A stretch of 64,000 nt of DNA, taken from the NCBI GenBank assembly GCA_028280305.1, contig JANQMC010000025.1, forward strand, positions 1 to 64,000, given 5' to 3'. Below the pieces are notes generated by a model. It saw only the letters and a list, made by a program, of their open reading frames with translations, had not been told where the DNA came from and ran no database searches. This stretch comes from Pelagibius sp. (lineage in GTDB: Bacteria; Pseudomonadota; Alphaproteobacteria; Kiloniellales; Kiloniellaceae). Positions 33,997 to 41,998 of the stretch are shown here, one piece after another. The position numbers and the translations under genes are program-made. The first letter of the stretch is position 1; the number at the start of each line of letters is the position of its first letter.

Positions 33997-34770
33997 CTAG
34001 GGCGTCGCAGCGCTCCGGTGCACCAGCAAACGCTGCCGGAACACGATCAGATAAAAGAGGATGAAGAAGGCGAAGTAAAGCTCTTGAACCTCACTCGCAC
34101 GATAGAAAATAGCTATGTCCCAGAGCCCGTGGCCCTGCAGACGCTCCCAGACCTTGGCAAACTCGGCGATCACCGCAACCGGCAGGCAGACCAGCGGCGG
34201 CAGGAAGATGGCATAGCGGCCCTCGCGGATACCCGGGCGTCGCAAGGCCAGAAGCGGAATGATGATGCCGCCGATGATGACGCCGAACTCCAGCAGGGTG
34301 CGCGGCTTCTGGTCCAGCCAGGAAGAAGTGTTGTGGAAATTGGTCTCGCCCTGGTCGTTGAAGGCCTGCCAGGATTCCGGCGTCAGCCAGCCGATGTAAT
34401 GCTGGCCCCAGCTCGCTTCTTCACCAGCGATGTAGATGCAGCCCAGCATACCGAGGACAATCCAGATGACGATCCGCCGATCCGCCCGCGCTTCGGGCAT
34501 GCCGAGGATACGCAGGCAATAGAAGACACTCATCAGGGGGATCAGGACGTGGGAGAGTTCGAGAAGCCCAACCTCCTCACTGCCGATGTATTCCCGATAG
34601 AAGGCCAGATCGTAGTGGGCCAGAAAGATCAGTACCGCAGCGGCAGCCAGCGGCACCCAGAGATAAAGCCAAGCCGGTAGCAACTCGGCAGAGACTCTAC
34701 CGTTTGGCACGACCTTAGCCGTCTGCGGCGCAGCACCCGCGCCTTGCTTAGGTTCATTTGCTTGAGACAT
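33997..34770 (-). CDS. Uncharacterised six-helix membrane protein, copy A of tandem duplication
   Basis: A 257-residue integral membrane protein with about six hydrophobic segments. Between helices 3 and 4 it carries AGEEASWGQHYIGW, a GEE-x-SWGQ motif that recurs in a family of uncharacterised bacterial membrane proteins; its acidic pair within the membrane edge could be catalytic. It is very similar to the product of the next gene (34972-35748); the first 35 and last eight residues are the divergent parts. Neighbouring glycosyltransferases suggest a role in envelope glycan or lipid processing. No fold or reaction can be assigned with confidence. Confidence 0.8.
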   Translation of the reverse strand: MSQANEPKQGAGAAPQTAKVVPNGRVSAELLPAWLYLWVPLAAAAVLIFLAHYDLAFYREYIGSEEVGLLELSHVLIPLMSVFYCLRILGMPEARADRRIVIWIVLGMLGCIYIAGEEASWGQHYIGWLTPESWQAFNDQGETNFHNTSSWLDQKPRTLLEFGVIIGGIIIPLLALRRPGIREGRYAIFLPPLVCLPVAVIAEFAKVWERLQGHGLWDIAIFYRASEVQELYFAFFILFYLIVFRQRLLVHRSAATP

Positions 34771-34917
34771 CGCGTCCTGACGGCGATTTTCAGGGAATAC
34801 TGAGAGCCCTGCGACTTGCCACCGCGGGCTAACGTTCTGCCGTTACTATAGTTTACCGGATGCAGGTTTTTCAATGCGGCTGCAAGGCCTTGCCTGCAGC
34901 GGCAACGGCAGGCAAGC
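34024..34917. repeat. Tandem duplication, unit A
   Basis: This segment matches 34999-35892 at a constant offset of 975 bases at both ends. It covers most of the membrane-protein gene and about 145 bases of its upstream region, including a stem-loop made of TTGCCTGC (34890-34897) and GCAGGCAA. Divergence is modest but real, so the duplication is not recent. Confidence 0.85.
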
Positions 34918-34971
34918 GCAACAACCCAGGTAATGGACGCACTTGCCTTGAACGGTTTCAGCGAGCTGCAC

Positions 34972-35748
34972 TCAGTAACGCACAGCCCATCGGCGCGCCA
35001 GCAAACGCTGCCGGAACACGATCAGATAAAAGAGGATGAAGAAGGCGAAGTAGAGCTCCTGAACCTCGCTGGCACGATAGAAAATCATGATGTCCCAGAG
35101 CCCGTGGCCCTGCAGCCGCTCCCAGCCTCTCGCGAACTCGGCGATGACCGCCACCGGCAGGCAAACCAGCGGCGGCAGGAAGATGGCAAATCGGCCCTCG
35201 CGAATCTGCGGCCGGCGCAGCGCCACAAGCGGAATGATGATGCCGCCGATGATAACGCCGAATTCCAACAGGGTACGCGGCTTCTGGTCAAACCAGGAAG
35301 AGATGTTGTGAAGATTGGTTTCGCCCTGATCGTTGACGGCCTTCCAGAACTCCGGGGTCGACCAGCCGACATAGTGCTGGCCCCAGCTTGCTTCTTCCCC
35401 GGCGATATAGATGCAGCCGAGCATGCCGAGCACGATCCAGACAACGATCAACCGGTCCGCCCGCGCTTCGGACATTCTCAGAATACGCAGGCAATAGAAC
35501 ACGCTGATCAAGGGGACCAGGACATGGGAGAATTCGAGAAGCCCAATCTCCTCGCTGCCCATGTATTCCCGATAGAAGGCCAGGTCGTAATGGGCCAGAA
35601 AGATCAGCACAGCGGCGACGGCCAGCGGCATCCAGAGGTACAGCACTTGCGGCAACGTTTCAGCGGAGGCATTGCCGGTTGTGCTGGCAGCAGCCTTCCG
35701 CGGCGCCACGTCAGCGCCCTGCTTGGGTTCATTTCTTTGAGACATCAC
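34972..35748 (-). CDS. Uncharacterised six-helix membrane protein, copy B of tandem duplication
   Basis: A 258-residue paralogue of the neighbouring downstream gene with the same six hydrophobic segments and the same AGEEASWGQHYVGW motif. The region between about residues 36 and 250 is nearly colinear, with substitutions mostly conservative (WVPLAAAAV/WMPLAVAAV, LELSHVLIPLMS/LEFSHVLVPLIS). The C-termini differ (VHRSAATP in copy A, ARRWAVRY here), which shows where the repeat boundary falls. Both copies keep intact frames and start signals, so both are probably expressed. It is divergent from the glycosyltransferase gene at 35910. Confidence 0.8.
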   Translation of the reverse strand: MMSQRNEPKQGADVAPRKAAASTTGNASAETLPQVLYLWMPLAVAAVLIFLAHYDLAFYREYMGSEEIGLLEFSHVLVPLISVFYCLRILRMSEARADRLIVVWIVLGMLGCIYIAGEEASWGQHYVGWSTPEFWKAVNDQGETNLHNISSWFDQKPRTLLEFGVIIGGIIIPLVALRRPQIREGRFAIFLPPLVCLPVAVIAEFARGWERLQGHGLWDIMIFYRASEVQELYFAFFILFYLIVFRQRLLARRWAVRY

Positions 35749-35892
35749 GCCCTGGCGACGATTTTCGGAGGATAGCGACAGCCCGGCGGTTTACCACCAC
35801 GAGCCAACTTTGAGGCCTCTTTATAGTTGACCAGATGTGTGTTTTTCAATGCGTCTGCAAGGCTTTGCTTGCAGCGGCAGCGGCAGGCAAGC
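34999..35892. repeat. Tandem duplication, unit B
   Basis: Second unit, 975 bases from unit A. Its right edge (AGGCAAGC, 35885-35892) falls 18 bases before the glycosyltransferase start codon, so the duplicated leader of unit A is a displaced copy of this divergent promoter region. The 81 bases between units (34918-34998) are not part of the repeat. Confidence 0.85.
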
Positions 35893-35909
35893 TAGATGAT
35901 CCAATCAAG

Positions 35910-36845
35910 ATGACCAAACAGCGCCCGCAACAGATTCTCGTCATCAAGCTTTCCGCGCTCGGTGATTTCATCCTGTCGATTGCCTCGTTTCAGGCGATCC
36001 GGGCGCACCACCGCGAGGCCGAGATCACCCTGCTGACCACGAGGCCTTACCGGGCAATGGCCGAAGCCAGCGGCTGTTTCAACAGCGTGTGGATCGACAA
36101 GCGCCCGGCCTGGTGGCAGCTCGGCGGCTGGCTGGCGCTGAAGCGCCGGATGGCCGGTGGCGGATTCGCGCGGGTCTACGACCTGCAGCGCTCCGACCGC
36201 AGCGGCGGTTACTTCCGGCTGTTGCCAAGCCCCAAGCCGGAATGGGTCGGCACCGTGGCCGGCGCCTCCCACCGCTATGTCATGCCGGGCGGGCCGGCGC
36301 GGCACATCTGCGAGCGGGAGGCCGATCAGCTGGCCCTCGCCGGCGTGCCGCGGCCGGGCCTGCCGGACCTATCTTTTCTGACTGCCGATTTGACACCCCT
36401 GGACCTGCCGCCCGACTACACCCTGCTGGTTCCCGGCGGCTCCGCCCATCGCCCGGGCAAGCGCTGGCCGGCGGAACGCTACGCCGCCCTCGCCCGTCAT
36501 CTGCTGGATCAGGGAAGCATTCCCTTGTTACTCGGGGCGGCGGCGGAACAAACCGAAATCGCCGCAATCGCCGAAGCCGCCCCCGGCGCCCGCGACCTCT
36601 GCGGCCGCACCAGTTTGGAGGCCCTAACCGCCCTCGGCCGGGGCGCCCGCCTCGCCGTCGGCAACGACACCGGACCGATGCACATGATTGCCGCCGCCGG
36701 CGCCCCCTCCCTGGTGCTCTATTCCATGGAGTCCGACCCGGCGAAGATCGCCCCGCGCGGTCCGGTCGTGAAAACCCTGCGGCGCGAAAGCCTCAGTGAT
36801 TTGACCTTGGAAGAGGTGCTGACGGCCCTTCCGGGCGAAACCTAG
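35910..36845 (+). CDS. Glycosyltransferase family 9 (heptosyltransferase-like)
   Basis: GT-B fold heptosyltransferase homologue, 311 residues from the ATG at 35910. The N-terminus ILVIKLSALGDFILSIASFQAIR is diagnostic (K-x-S-x-G-D), and the C-terminal half has LLVPGGSAHRPGKRWPAERY and the ADP-sugar loop AVGNDTGPMHMIAAAGAP. The frame is open for 25 codons upstream to an ATG at 35835, but those codons lie in the duplicated leader and do not look like the family's N-terminus. It probably adds a heptose or related sugar to the lipopolysaccharide core. It is convergent with a second GT9 gene, 11 bases apart. Confidence 0.9.
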   Translation: MTKQRPQQILVIKLSALGDFILSIASFQAIRAHHREAEITLLTTRPYRAMAEASGCFNSVWIDKRPAWWQLGGWLALKRRMAGGGFARVYDLQRSDRSGGYFRLLPSPKPEWVGTVAGASHRYVMPGGPARHICEREADQLALAGVPRPGLPDLSFLTADLTPLDLPPDYTLLVPGGSAHRPGKRWPAERYAALARHLLDQGSIPLLLGAAAEQTEIAAIAEAAPGARDLCGRTSLEALTALGRGARLAVGNDTGPMHMIAAAGAPSLVLYSMESDPAKIAPRGPVVKTLRRESLSDLTLEEVLTALPGET

Positions 36846-36856
36846 CCTTCCGAAAC

Positions 36857-37807
36857 CTAGTCTTCCGAGACCCGGGCCCAGAGCTCCCGCGCGCCCGCTT
36901 CCGCCGCGTTTACGGTGAGGCTCTCCATGAAGCAGGCCTTGGCGGCGAAATCGAAACCGTCGCCGGTCAGTTCCAGGAAGCTTTCCGGCGTGCGCACAAA
37001 TCCCGCTCTCGCTCCCCAGGGACGATAGCGGGCATCGGGACTGGGGCCGAACAGACCCAGCGTAGGAATGCCGCTGGCCGCGGCCAGATGCATCAGCCCG
37101 GAATCGTTGCCACAGAAGAAATCCGCCCGCTGCAGGCAAGCGGCGACATCCAACAGATCCCCGCTGCCGATAAGGTCAATCCCGCGGTCCCCCGCCGCTT
37201 CCAGGACCGGGGCTGCCTGGGCCCGCTCATGCGGCGCGGCGAAGACGGCGATGCGGGCATTCGGCAGGATACCCTCGGGCCCGCTCAGGCGTTGGGCCAG
37301 TGCGGCGAAACGTTCCGCGGGCCACTGCTTGCCCATCCAGTTGGCCGCCGGGGCGACGGCCAGGATCGGCGCCCCCTGCGGCAGCAATTCCGCTGCCCGC
37401 CGCCGGGCGGCCTCGGAGAGCCAGACTCTTGGACCCGGCGGCGGCGAAAGGTCCAGCAGATCGCCCAGCTCCTCGACCCGGTGGCGGCCGGGCCGGCGCT
37501 TGCCGATGACGATGCGCTGCCCGGTCCAGAGCAGATAGGCGGTGGCCGAGCCGCGCAGATCGACGACGATGTCCCAGCGGGTCAGGGCCGCGGCCCCCCA
37601 GAGCTTCAGCCAATGGCGGCTGTAGGATTGCTTGTCGACGGGAAGCAGGCGCTCCAGGCCGGGGAGCGCCTGAAACAGCGGGGCCGAGAGGCGGCCGACG
37701 GCGACCGTGACCCGGATACCCGGGTGCCGGGCCAGCAATTGGGCCAACAGACCGGTCGAAAGCACGGCGTCGCCGATACGGGTGGCGGTGATGAACAGCA
37801 GGCGCAT
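36857..37807 (-). CDS. Glycosyltransferase family 9 (heptosyltransferase-like), second
   Basis: A 316-residue GT9 enzyme starting MRLLFITATRIGDAVLSTGLLAQLL, with the C-terminal ILAVAPAANWMGKQWPAERFAAL and FFCGNDSGLMHLAAASGIPTLGLFGPS blocks that bind the donor nucleotide. I take the ATG at 37807; a GTG at 37831 would add eight residues not seen in the family. It shares architecture but little close identity with the GT9 gene facing it. The two likely act in sequence on the inner core of lipopolysaccharide. The donor could be ADP-heptose or another activated sugar; this cannot be decided from sequence. Confidence 0.9.
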   Translation of the reverse strand: MRLLFITATRIGDAVLSTGLLAQLLARHPGIRVTVAVGRLSAPLFQALPGLERLLPVDKQSYSRHWLKLWGAAALTRWDIVVDLRGSATAYLLWTGQRIVIGKRRPGRHRVEELGDLLDLSPPPGPRVWLSEAARRRAAELLPQGAPILAVAPAANWMGKQWPAERFAALAQRLSGPEGILPNARIAVFAAPHERAQAAPVLEAAGDRGIDLIGSGDLLDVAACLQRADFFCGNDSGLMHLAAASGIPTLGLFGPSPDARYRPWGARAGFVRTPESFLELTGDGFDFAAKACFMESLTVNAAEAGARELWARVSED

Positions 37808-37951
37808 GGCGCTGATCCGGCCCAGGTTCACGAGAGATGCGACAAAGGCCGCTTATAGAGCCGCATCCGGCCCTTGGCAAAGCCCCTTGTACCCGGCGGC
37901 GGAGGATGCCACCTCTATGCCATTGGACGTTGTGGAAGGAATAAGGGGACT

Positions 37952-38860
37952 ATGAGCGAGGCCAAGGCGATCACCCTGGAAAGCCGGGGACTGCTGCGGG
38001 TCGGCGGGGCCGACCGTATCGAGTTTCTGCAGGGCATCGTCTCCAACGACGTCGCCCGCGTAACGGCAGCGCAAAGCCTCTGGTCCGCCTTTCTGACGCC
38101 CCAGGGCAAGTTCCTGCACGAATTCTTCCTGATTGCCGAGGGCGACAGCCTGCTGCTGGATTGCGAAGCGGCGCGCAGCGCCGACCTCGCCCGGCGTCTC
38201 AAGCTCTATAAGCTACGCTCCCAGGTCACGGTGGAAGACGCGACGGCGGCCTTCGTCTCTGTCGCCCTGATCGGGCAAGACGCACTGTCCCGGCTCGACC
38301 TGCCGGCGGAGGCCGGGGCGACGCGGTCGTTCGGTGGCGGCTTCGTCTTAACCGATCCGCGCCTTCCCGCCCTCGGCGCCCGCGCCGTCCTGCCGCGCGA
38401 CGGCGCAATGCAGGCCTTGGCCGACGCCGGTTTCACCGAAGGCAGCCTCGAAGACTACGACCGCCTGCGCATTGCCGCCGGCGTTCCCGACGGCAGCCGC
38501 GATCTGGAGGTCGAAAAATCGACCCTGCTGGAAAGCGGCTTCGACGAACTGCACGGCGTCGACTGGGACAAGGGCTGCTACATGGGCCAGGAACTGACGG
38601 CCCGCACCAAGTACCGCGCCCTCATCAAAAAGCGCCTGATGCCGGTGGAAATCGACGGCCCCCTGCCGGAGAGCGGTAGCGCCGTCACCCGCGACGGCAA
38701 AAATGCCGGCGTGCTGCGCTCCGGCGTTGCCACCGAAGGCGGCAAGACCCTCGGCCTCGCCCTGATCCGCCTGGATGCCCTGGGCGAAGGCCTCGACGGT
38801 CCTCTGATGATTGGTGATGCAGAGGCAACCGCGCAGAAGCCCGACTGGGCGGATTTCTGA
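37952..38860 (+). CDS. ygfZ: Folate-binding protein YgfZ/GcvT-like
   Basis: Aminomethyltransferase-fold protein of 302 residues that helps assemble or repair certain iron-sulfur enzymes in a folate-dependent way. The hallmark K-G-C-Y-x-G-Q-E is present (WDKGCYMGQELTAR), together with the N-terminal LRVGGADRIEFLQGIVSNDV. The ATG at 37952 has AAGGAATAAGGGG before it; an upstream frame extension to 37874 is unlikely. It stands alone between the glycosyltransferase locus and meaB and is followed by a strong hairpin and a dispersed palindromic repeat. Confidence 0.92.
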   Translation: MSEAKAITLESRGLLRVGGADRIEFLQGIVSNDVARVTAAQSLWSAFLTPQGKFLHEFFLIAEGDSLLLDCEAARSADLARRLKLYKLRSQVTVEDATAAFVSVALIGQDALSRLDLPAEAGATRSFGGGFVLTDPRLPALGARAVLPRDGAMQALADAGFTEGSLEDYDRLRIAAGVPDGSRDLEVEKSTLLESGFDELHGVDWDKGCYMGQELTARTKYRALIKKRLMPVEIDGPLPESGSAVTRDGKNAGVLRSGVATEGGKTLGLALIRLDALGEGLDGPLMIGDAEATAQKPDWADF

Positions 38861-38883
38861 AAACTCTTAAGAACTCTCTCGTC

Positions 38884-38906
38884 ACCCTCGGACTTGTTCC
38901 GAGGGT
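38884..38906. terminator. Stem-loop after ygfZ
   Basis: ACCCTCGGA (38884-38892) pairs with TCCGAGGGT (38898-38906) around CTTGT. No T run follows on either strand. It forms the left part of a longer palindromic repeat region and may act as an mRNA 3' end. Confidence 0.45.
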
Positions 38907-38911
38907 CCACC

Positions 38912-38995
38912 CTTCGAGACGGTCGCTTTGCGACCTCCTCAGGGTGAGGCATGCAGGAACCTCATGCTGAGGAGCGGCGAAGCCGCGTCTCGAAG
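38912..38995. repeat. Composite palindromic intergenic repeat element
   Basis: Outer arms CTTCGAGAC (38912-38920) and GTCTCGAAG (38987-38995) are perfect inverse copies. Inside lie GGTCGC-TTT-GCGACC (38921-38935), CCTCATGCTGAGG (about 38960-38972) and GCGGC-GAA-GCCGC (38974-38986). This form, with CCTCAGCATGAGG and CTTCGAGAC ends, is a well-known type of dispersed element in alphaproteobacterial intergenic DNA. Confidence 0.7.
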
Positions 38996-39025
38996 CACCA
39001 AGCATGACGACTTGAGTGCGCTGCT

Positions 39026-39946
39026 TCAGTCCGCGATGGCCGCCGAAAGATCGGCAAGGCGTTCGTAGGGGGCGTCGCCGCGGTCGAGATTGAGGCGGCA
39101 GCCGATGACCTCCGCCCGCTTCACGCCCTCGCGCCCGAAACGGGTGCGCAGGGCCTCGGCAAACCAGATGCGGGCGTTGGTGTGGCGGCGCTTTTCCAGG
39201 CGCCCGGCATCGGCGAGCCAGGCGGCGTGGCGGTCTATGGCCGCCACCAGGGGCGCAATGCCGTCGCCGCGCTGGGCGGCGACCGGCAGGATCGGCACTT
39301 TCCAGCCGCTGCTGCGGCGCTGGTGGGTGAGGGCGGCGCGCAGATCGGCCTGGCTGCGCTGGGCCGCCTCCATATCCGCCTTTGTGACCACCGCGAGGTC
39401 TGGAATCTCCATGATTCCCGCTTTCATGAACTGCAGGGAATCGCCTGAGCCGGGCTGGACACAGAAGACCACCGTATCGACGACCCAGGCGACGTCGGTC
39501 TCCGACTGGCCCACGCCCACGGTTTCGATCAAGACCACGTCATAAACCGCGCGCATCAGCAGCATGCCGGCGACGGTCAGCTCGGCGAGGCCGCCGAGTC
39601 GGTCGCGCGCCGCCATGGAACGGACGAAGACCCCGCTGTCTTCCGGATCGGTCATCAGCCGCAGGCGATCACCCAGCAACGCGCCGCCGCTGCGCCGCGA
39701 GGAAGGATCGACAGCGATCACCCCCACAGAACGTCCGGCACTGCGCAGTTCAGGGATTAAGGCGCCCAAGAGGGTCGACTTGCCGACACCCGGCGGGCCG
39801 GTCACGCCGATCACGTGGCCTTGCGGGGCTGCGAAGGCCTGATCCAGAAGGGCAACAGTCTCCCCCGCCTCGGCGGAGGATTCGAGCACCGCCAGCGCCT
39901 CCGCCATGGCGGCCTTGCCACCGGCGAGCAGATCTTTCAGCGTCAT
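39026..39946 (-). CDS. meaB: MeaB/ArgK-type G3E GTPase, methylmalonyl-CoA mutase chaperone
   Basis: P-loop GTPase that guards and reloads the cobalamin cofactor of methylmalonyl-CoA mutase. Walker A is GVTGPPGVGKSTLLG, and other signatures are VIAVDPSSRRSGGALLGDR, FVRSMAARDRLGG, LIETVGVGQSE and the base-recognition VVTKAD. The best start is the ATG at 39946 (MTLKDLLAGGK); one at 39964 is possible and the frame stays open to 40042. The product is about 306 residues, a little shorter than usual. The mutase genes are not in the window. It ends next to the palindromic repeat. Confidence 0.92.
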   Translation of the reverse strand: MTLKDLLAGGKAAMAEALAVLESSAEAGETVALLDQAFAAPQGHVIGVTGPPGVGKSTLLGALIPELRSAGRSVGVIAVDPSSRRSGGALLGDRLRLMTDPEDSGVFVRSMAARDRLGGLAELTVAGMLLMRAVYDVVLIETVGVGQSETDVAWVVDTVVFCVQPGSGDSLQFMKAGIMEIPDLAVVTKADMEAAQRSQADLRAALTHQRRSSGWKVPILPVAAQRGDGIAPLVAAIDRHAAWLADAGRLEKRRHTNARIWFAEALRTRFGREGVKRAEVIGCRLNLDRGDAPYERLADLSAAIAD

Positions 39947-40123
39947 CGGGTGTCCGAGAGTCATGATGATAGTTGGCCGCTTCGCGACGGCGCGGTCAAG
40001 GGCGAAGAGGGTGAAACCCCATGGTTTACCGGCCTCGGCCATTCAAGCCAGGACTTTCCCGGCGAGGTTCTCCAAAGGAAAGGCTTGATCTGCCTCAACG
40101 CACAGTGGCGCTGCCACGGGTAA

Positions 40124-40178
40124 CTTCTTGCCCAGGATCGCCCGGCACAACGATCCCGGGCGTCATGTCAGTAAGAGG
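40124..40178 (+). promoter_or_regulatory. Possible structured leader of the hsp20 gene
   Basis: CTTCTT (40124-40129) can pair with AAGAGG (40173-40178), which overlaps the ribosome binding site of the small heat-shock gene. Between them sits a 7-bp stem CGCCCGG/CCGGGCG (40139-40162). This resembles the layout of RNA thermometers found before alphaproteobacterial hsp20 genes, but it is a prediction by eye. Confidence 0.3.
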
Positions 40179-40188
40179 AGATCCCAAA

Positions 40189-40686
40189 ATGGCTCTTAAA
40201 GACCTGTCCCCCTGGCACCACGGCAAAGGCACCGGCGGCACCGTGCCGTCGATGACCGACCTGCACCGCGAGGTCGACCGCGTTTTCGAAGACTTCTGGC
40301 GCGGCTTCGCCAGCCCTGCCCTATTCAACGATAACGGCGGTACCATGACCTTTGACGTCCGCGTCGACACCAGCGAGGACGATAAGGCCTATCACGTCGT
40401 TGCCGAACTGCCGGGCATGACCGAGAAAGACGTCGAGGTCACCTTCGCCGACAACATGCTGACGATTTCCGGTGAGAAGAAGGAAGAGAAAGAGGTGAAG
40501 GAAGAGAACCTGCACCGCCGCGAACGCTCCTTCGGCAGCTTCCGCCGCTCCTTCACCCTGCCCAGCGAAGTCGACGAAGGTAAAATCGCCGCCACCTTCA
40601 AGGACGGCGTCATGACCATCGACCTGCCAAAGACAAAGACCGCGCAGAAGAAGGCCAAGAAAATCACCATCTCGCGCGGCAAGTAA
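40189..40686 (+). CDS. Small heat-shock protein, Hsp20/alpha-crystallin family
   Basis: A 165-residue chaperone that binds unfolding proteins in large oligomers. The alpha-crystallin domain spans about 50-150, from FDVRVDTSEDDKAYHVVAELPGM to GVMTIDLPKTK, with the conserved ERSFGSFRRSFTLP strand. The ATG at 40189 is preceded by AGAGGAG; the frame is open further upstream, but that stretch is leader. A C-terminal I-x-I-type anchor is present as ITISRGK. A classic terminator follows 31 bases after the stop, so it is a single-gene unit, probably heat induced. Confidence 0.93.
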   Translation: MALKDLSPWHHGKGTGGTVPSMTDLHREVDRVFEDFWRGFASPALFNDNGGTMTFDVRVDTSEDDKAYHVVAELPGMTEKDVEVTFADNMLTISGEKKEEKEVKEENLHRRERSFGSFRRSFTLPSEVDEGKIAATFKDGVMTIDLPKTKTAQKKAKKITISRGK

Positions 40687-40717
40687 GCGGCCTACCAAGA
40701 CTGCTCCAGATCTTCCT

Positions 40718-40755
40718 AGACCCGGGCCGTAGACGTGCGACCCGGGTTTCTTTTT
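40718..40755 (+). terminator. Intrinsic terminator of hsp20
   Basis: AGACCCGGG (40718-40726) pairs with CCCGGGTTT (40741-40749; one G-T pair) and is followed by CTTTTT. The loop is 14 bases. Confidence 0.8.
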
Positions 40756-40846
40756 GCGCTGAATCCGATCGCCACCGTTAACCCTTGTTAAGTATTTTCC
40801 GCCAATACTGGCGCGGTGAAACAACCCTGACGAGGGATGGGACCCC

Positions 40847-41071
40847 ATGAGCAAGCATCTGGTATCGGCCGACAATCCGGGCGGCCAGCGCACCGAGGAA
40901 CTGTTGAGCGAGATCCGCGCCGAACTGCTGACGCGCATGGCCGCCTACGGCGAAGACCCGCGGCCGGAGGCCAAGACGGTGATGGAAAACAATCTGGAGA
41001 TCGCCCAGTTGCTGACCGACGCCATTCATCTGGCGGAGAACAACACCAACACTCTCGCCGAAGACCTGTGA
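40847..41071 (+). CDS. Small 74-residue protein, unrecognised
   Basis: An acidic, helical small protein (MSKHLVSADNPGGQRTEELL ... NTNTLAEDL) with no membrane segment and no Cys. GAGGGATGGGA precedes the ATG. A competing frame at 40837 overlaps it almost fully and has shadow-like composition. The upstream region holds TTAA repeats resembling the half sites of the cell-cycle regulator CtrA, but with the wrong spacing. It could be a regulator or a complex subunit; I do not recognise the family. Confidence 0.6.
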   Translation: MSKHLVSADNPGGQRTEELLSEIRAELLTRMAAYGEDPRPEAKTVMENNLEIAQLLTDAIHLAENNTNTLAEDL

Positions 41072-41136
41072 GGATCCGCCGATGATGCGCCGCGCCACCC
41101 AGCGAAGGCCCTTGCGGGCGCAGCCCCGCCGGTGCC

Positions 41137-41982
41137 ATGCTCGCGACCCATATGAGCCCATCACACGACGTCGCCTCGCACTACGCCCGGGAGGGCGCAC
41201 TGACCGGCCGCATCCTCTCCGCGCTTACGGCCGCCGGTAAAGACCTCAGCCGCCTCAGCGCGGCGGACCTCACGCCCTACGATCAATTTCACAGCCGCGG
41301 CCACCGCGCCACGGAAGAACTGGCACAACTGCTCTCGCCCCAAAGCGATGCGCTGGTGCTGGATCTCGGCTGCGGCATCGGCGGGCCGGCGCGCTGGCTG
41401 GCCGATCAACGCGGCTGCCGGGTCGTCGGCCTCGACCTCACCGAGGTCTATTGCACCACGGCACGGGAACTGAGCGCGCGGGTCGGCCTGGAGGGCCGGA
41501 GCAGCTTCGTCTGCGGCAACGGCCTCGCCCTGCCCTTCGCCGACGCCGGCTTCGATCAGGTCTGGACCCAGCACGCCGCCATGAACATCGCCGACAAGGC
41601 ACGGCTCTATCGCGAGGTGGCGAGGGTGCTGAAACCGGGCGGGCGCTTCGGCCTCTATGACGTGATGGCCGGCCCCGGCGGCGACCCGCACTTTCCCCTG
41701 CCCTGGTCCAGCAAGGCCGCATGGAGCCACCTGACCGCCCCCGAAGCGGTGCGCGAGGCCATTCTCGCCACCGGCCTGAAAGAACGGCACTGGCGCGACC
41801 TGACCGCCGAGGCCAAGGCCTGGAGCGAAAAGGCCGTCGCGGCGCAAGAGGCAGGGCAGACGACTGCCGGTCCGGCCATCATCCTGGGACCGAGTTTCGC
41901 CGAGATGGTCGCCAACCTGCGCCGCAGCCTCTTCGAAGACCGCATCACCGTGGTCCAGGGCGTCTTCGACAAGCCGGGCTGA
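41137..41982 (+). CDS. SAM-dependent methyltransferase (glycine-sarcosine/UbiE-like)
   Basis: A 281-residue class I methyltransferase. Motif I is LVLDLGCGIGGPARWLA (about residues 72-88), followed by VVGLDLTEVY and, near 150, HAAMNIADKARLYREVARVLKPGGRFGLYDVM. The pattern LDLGCGIGGPARWL plus the long C-terminal segment is shared with sarcosine/dimethylglycine and phosphoethanolamine-type methyltransferases, but the acceptor is not determined. ATG starts at 41137 and 41152 are both possible, and neither has a strong ribosome binding site. A strong terminator follows 64 bases after the stop. Confidence 0.85.
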   Translation: MLATHMSPSHDVASHYAREGALTGRILSALTAAGKDLSRLSAADLTPYDQFHSRGHRATEELAQLLSPQSDALVLDLGCGIGGPARWLADQRGCRVVGLDLTEVYCTTARELSARVGLEGRSSFVCGNGLALPFADAGFDQVWTQHAAMNIADKARLYREVARVLKPGGRFGLYDVMAGPGGDPHFPLPWSSKAAWSHLTAPEAVREAILATGLKERHWRDLTAEAKAWSEKAVAAQEAGQTTAGPAIILGPSFAEMVANLRRSLFEDRITVVQGVFDKPG

Positions 41983-41998
41983 AGGAAGGTTTCTCTTC

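Noticed and set aside
35835-35909. N-terminal extension of the glycosyltransferase to the ATG at 35835
   Set aside because: These codons lie in the duplicated leader and do not resemble the start of GT9 proteins.
40778-40791. TTAA-N6-TTAA resembling a CtrA box
   Set aside because: The CtrA full site has a 7-base spacer; spacing here is 6, so binding is doubtful.
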